Shown piece by piece: positions 60,124 through 60,866 of a stretch of 60,866 bases of DNA; positions within the stretch are counted from its first letter, which is position 1, and each line of letters begins with the position of its first letter. A program made the position numbers and the translations under genes. The stretch lies in contig JAPMLR010000012.1 of the NCBI GenBank assembly GCA_026410415.1, positions 1 to 60,866 on the forward strand, read 5' to 3'. The stretch comes from Denitratimonas yunnanensis (SeqCode). Its GTDB lineage: Bacteria; Pseudomonadota; Gammaproteobacteria; Xanthomonadales; Xanthomonadaceae. Below the pieces are notes generated by a model. It saw only the letters and a program-made list of their open reading frames with translations. It ran no database searches and had not been told where the DNA came from.

Positions 60124-60866
60124 TCAATCGCCCGGCAACCGCAGCACGAACATCGCCCCGCCTTCCTCCCGCCGCTGCGCGAGGAACTGCGCGCCGTGCT
60201 CCTGCGCGATCTTGGCGACGATGGCAAGACCCAGGCCGGTGCCGCGCGGTTTGGTGCTGCGGTATGGCTCGAACCAGTGAGTGTCGAAGCCTTCGGGCAG
60301 GCCGGGGCCGTCGTCGGCCACGCTCAGTTCGACGAAGTGGCGGCCGGTCTCCTCGACGCGACGGGTGCGCACGTCGATGCGGCATCGGCTGCGTTCGGCG
60401 GCGGCTTCGATGGCGTTCTTGATGAGGTTGTGCAGCACCTGGCGGATGCGGCCGGCGTCGGCGACCACGGTCCCCAGATCCGGTGCGAAGTCGCGCACCA
60501 ACATCAGGCGTTGGTCGTGCTCGTACAGATCGAGCACTTCGCTCGCGAGCCGGTTCAGGTCGAGTGGCAGCAATGCCAGTGACGGCGGACGGGCGTAATC
60601 CCCGAAGCTGTTGACCATGGTTTTGAGTGCATCGACCTGCGCGACGATGGTGTGGGTGGCGCGATCCAGAACCTGCGCATCGTCTTCGTCCAATTTCGGC
60701 AATACGCGGCGGCGCAGGCGCTCGGCGGCGAGCTGGATGGGTGTCAGCGGGTTCTTGATCTCGTGCGCGAGGCGGCGCGCGACTTCGGCCCAGGCGGCGT
60801 CGCGGCGGGCGCGGTCGATGACGGTGGCGTCGTCGAACACCGCGACCGCGCCTTCGTCGGGCAGGC
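60124..60866 (-). CDS. NtrY-like sensor histidine kinase (C-terminal part)
   Basis: The 5' end lies beyond the window. The visible 247 residues include the H-box LAHEIKNPLTPIQLAAERL with the phospho-acceptor His, the N-box VLHNLIKNAIEAA, the G1 box VADDGPGLPEGF, the F-box WFEPYRSTKPRGTGLGLAI and a second Gly motif. The LTPIQLAAERL sequence is typical of NtrY. It would normally be followed directly by its regulator, but about 1 kb of remnants lies between it and the ntrX-like gene. Confidence 0.9.
   Translation of the reverse strand, partial: LPDEGAVAVFDDATVIDRARRDAAWAEVARRLAHEIKNPLTPIQLAAERLRRRVLPKLDEDDAQVLDRATHTIVAQVDALKTMVNSFGDYARPPSLALLPLDLNRLASEVLDLYEHDQRLMLVRDFAPDLGTVVADAGRIRQVLHNLIKNAIEAAAERSRCRIDVRTRRVEETGRHFVELSVADDGPGLPEGFDTHWFEPYRSTKPRGTGLGLAIVAKIAQEHGAQFLAQRREEGGAMFVLRLPGD

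Overview
The window is a 60.9 kb stretch of high-GC gammaproteobacterial chromosome. Gene content and order point to the Lysobacterales (Xanthomonadales): an integron integrase next to an ilv-leu cluster, algZ-algR-hemC, rpoD, trkH-trkA beside an NtrYX-like pair, DUF3106 and DUF3667 proteins, and secreted-protein remnants with a C-terminal LFxxGFE tail. This assignment rests on gene content and remembered synteny, not on a search. No rRNA, tRNA, CRISPR array, prophage or insertion sequence was recognised.

Region 1 (1-2905) is the end of a chromosomal integron. An intact integron integrase reads rightward. To its left lie an attI region, one complete cassette (609-1724, Schlafen AlbA_2-type protein) and one cassette cut by the window edge (GIY-YIG-like protein). 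Both cassette genes read away from the integrase. They are visibly poorer in GC than the flanking chromosome and are separated by a recognisable attC site at 603-671.

Region 2 (2928-13092) is a leftward branched-chain amino acid cluster: leader peptide and terminator-like hairpin, then ilvD, ilvC, leuA, leuC, leuD, an unknown secreted protein, leuB and ilvA. It supplies the steps to leucine, plus threonine deaminase, ketol-acid reductoisomerase and dihydroxyacid dehydratase for isoleucine and valine. No acetohydroxyacid synthase gene is present here. The leader peptide carries a run of four leucine codons, then Arg-Leu-Ile, so ribosome-mediated attenuation is likely.

Region 3 (13328-30542) is mostly rightward: a UDG-superfamily protein, an MdtABC-like RND efflux operon, YegP, an FAD/NAD(P)-binding protein, a small membrane protein, the cell-wall genes mltB, rlpA and a PBP5/6-type dacC, a leftward 2OG-Fe(II) oxygenase, and an SGNH/MBOAT pair that probably O-acylates a surface polymer.

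Region 4 (30645-43937) holds a lipoprotein, the DEAD-box helicase dbpA, a YjjJ/HipA-type kinase with an AT-rich promoter, hemC-algR-algZ, priA, a sigma-region-4/membrane fusion with a DUF3106 partner, a DUF3667 membrane protein and a MATE exporter.

Region 5 (43938-60866) holds a degraded secreted-protein fragment, sppA, the overlapping CNB-rhodanese/hemF/xthA operon, rpoD, dtd, an LpxL-type acyltransferase with two bacterial PH-domain proteins, and trkH-trkA-ntrX-like. The ntrX-like regulator is separated from its presumed NtrY-like kinase by about 1 kb of remnants: the 3' end of an XRE regulator and the 3' end of a secreted Ca-binding-repeat protein. The kinase runs off the right edge.
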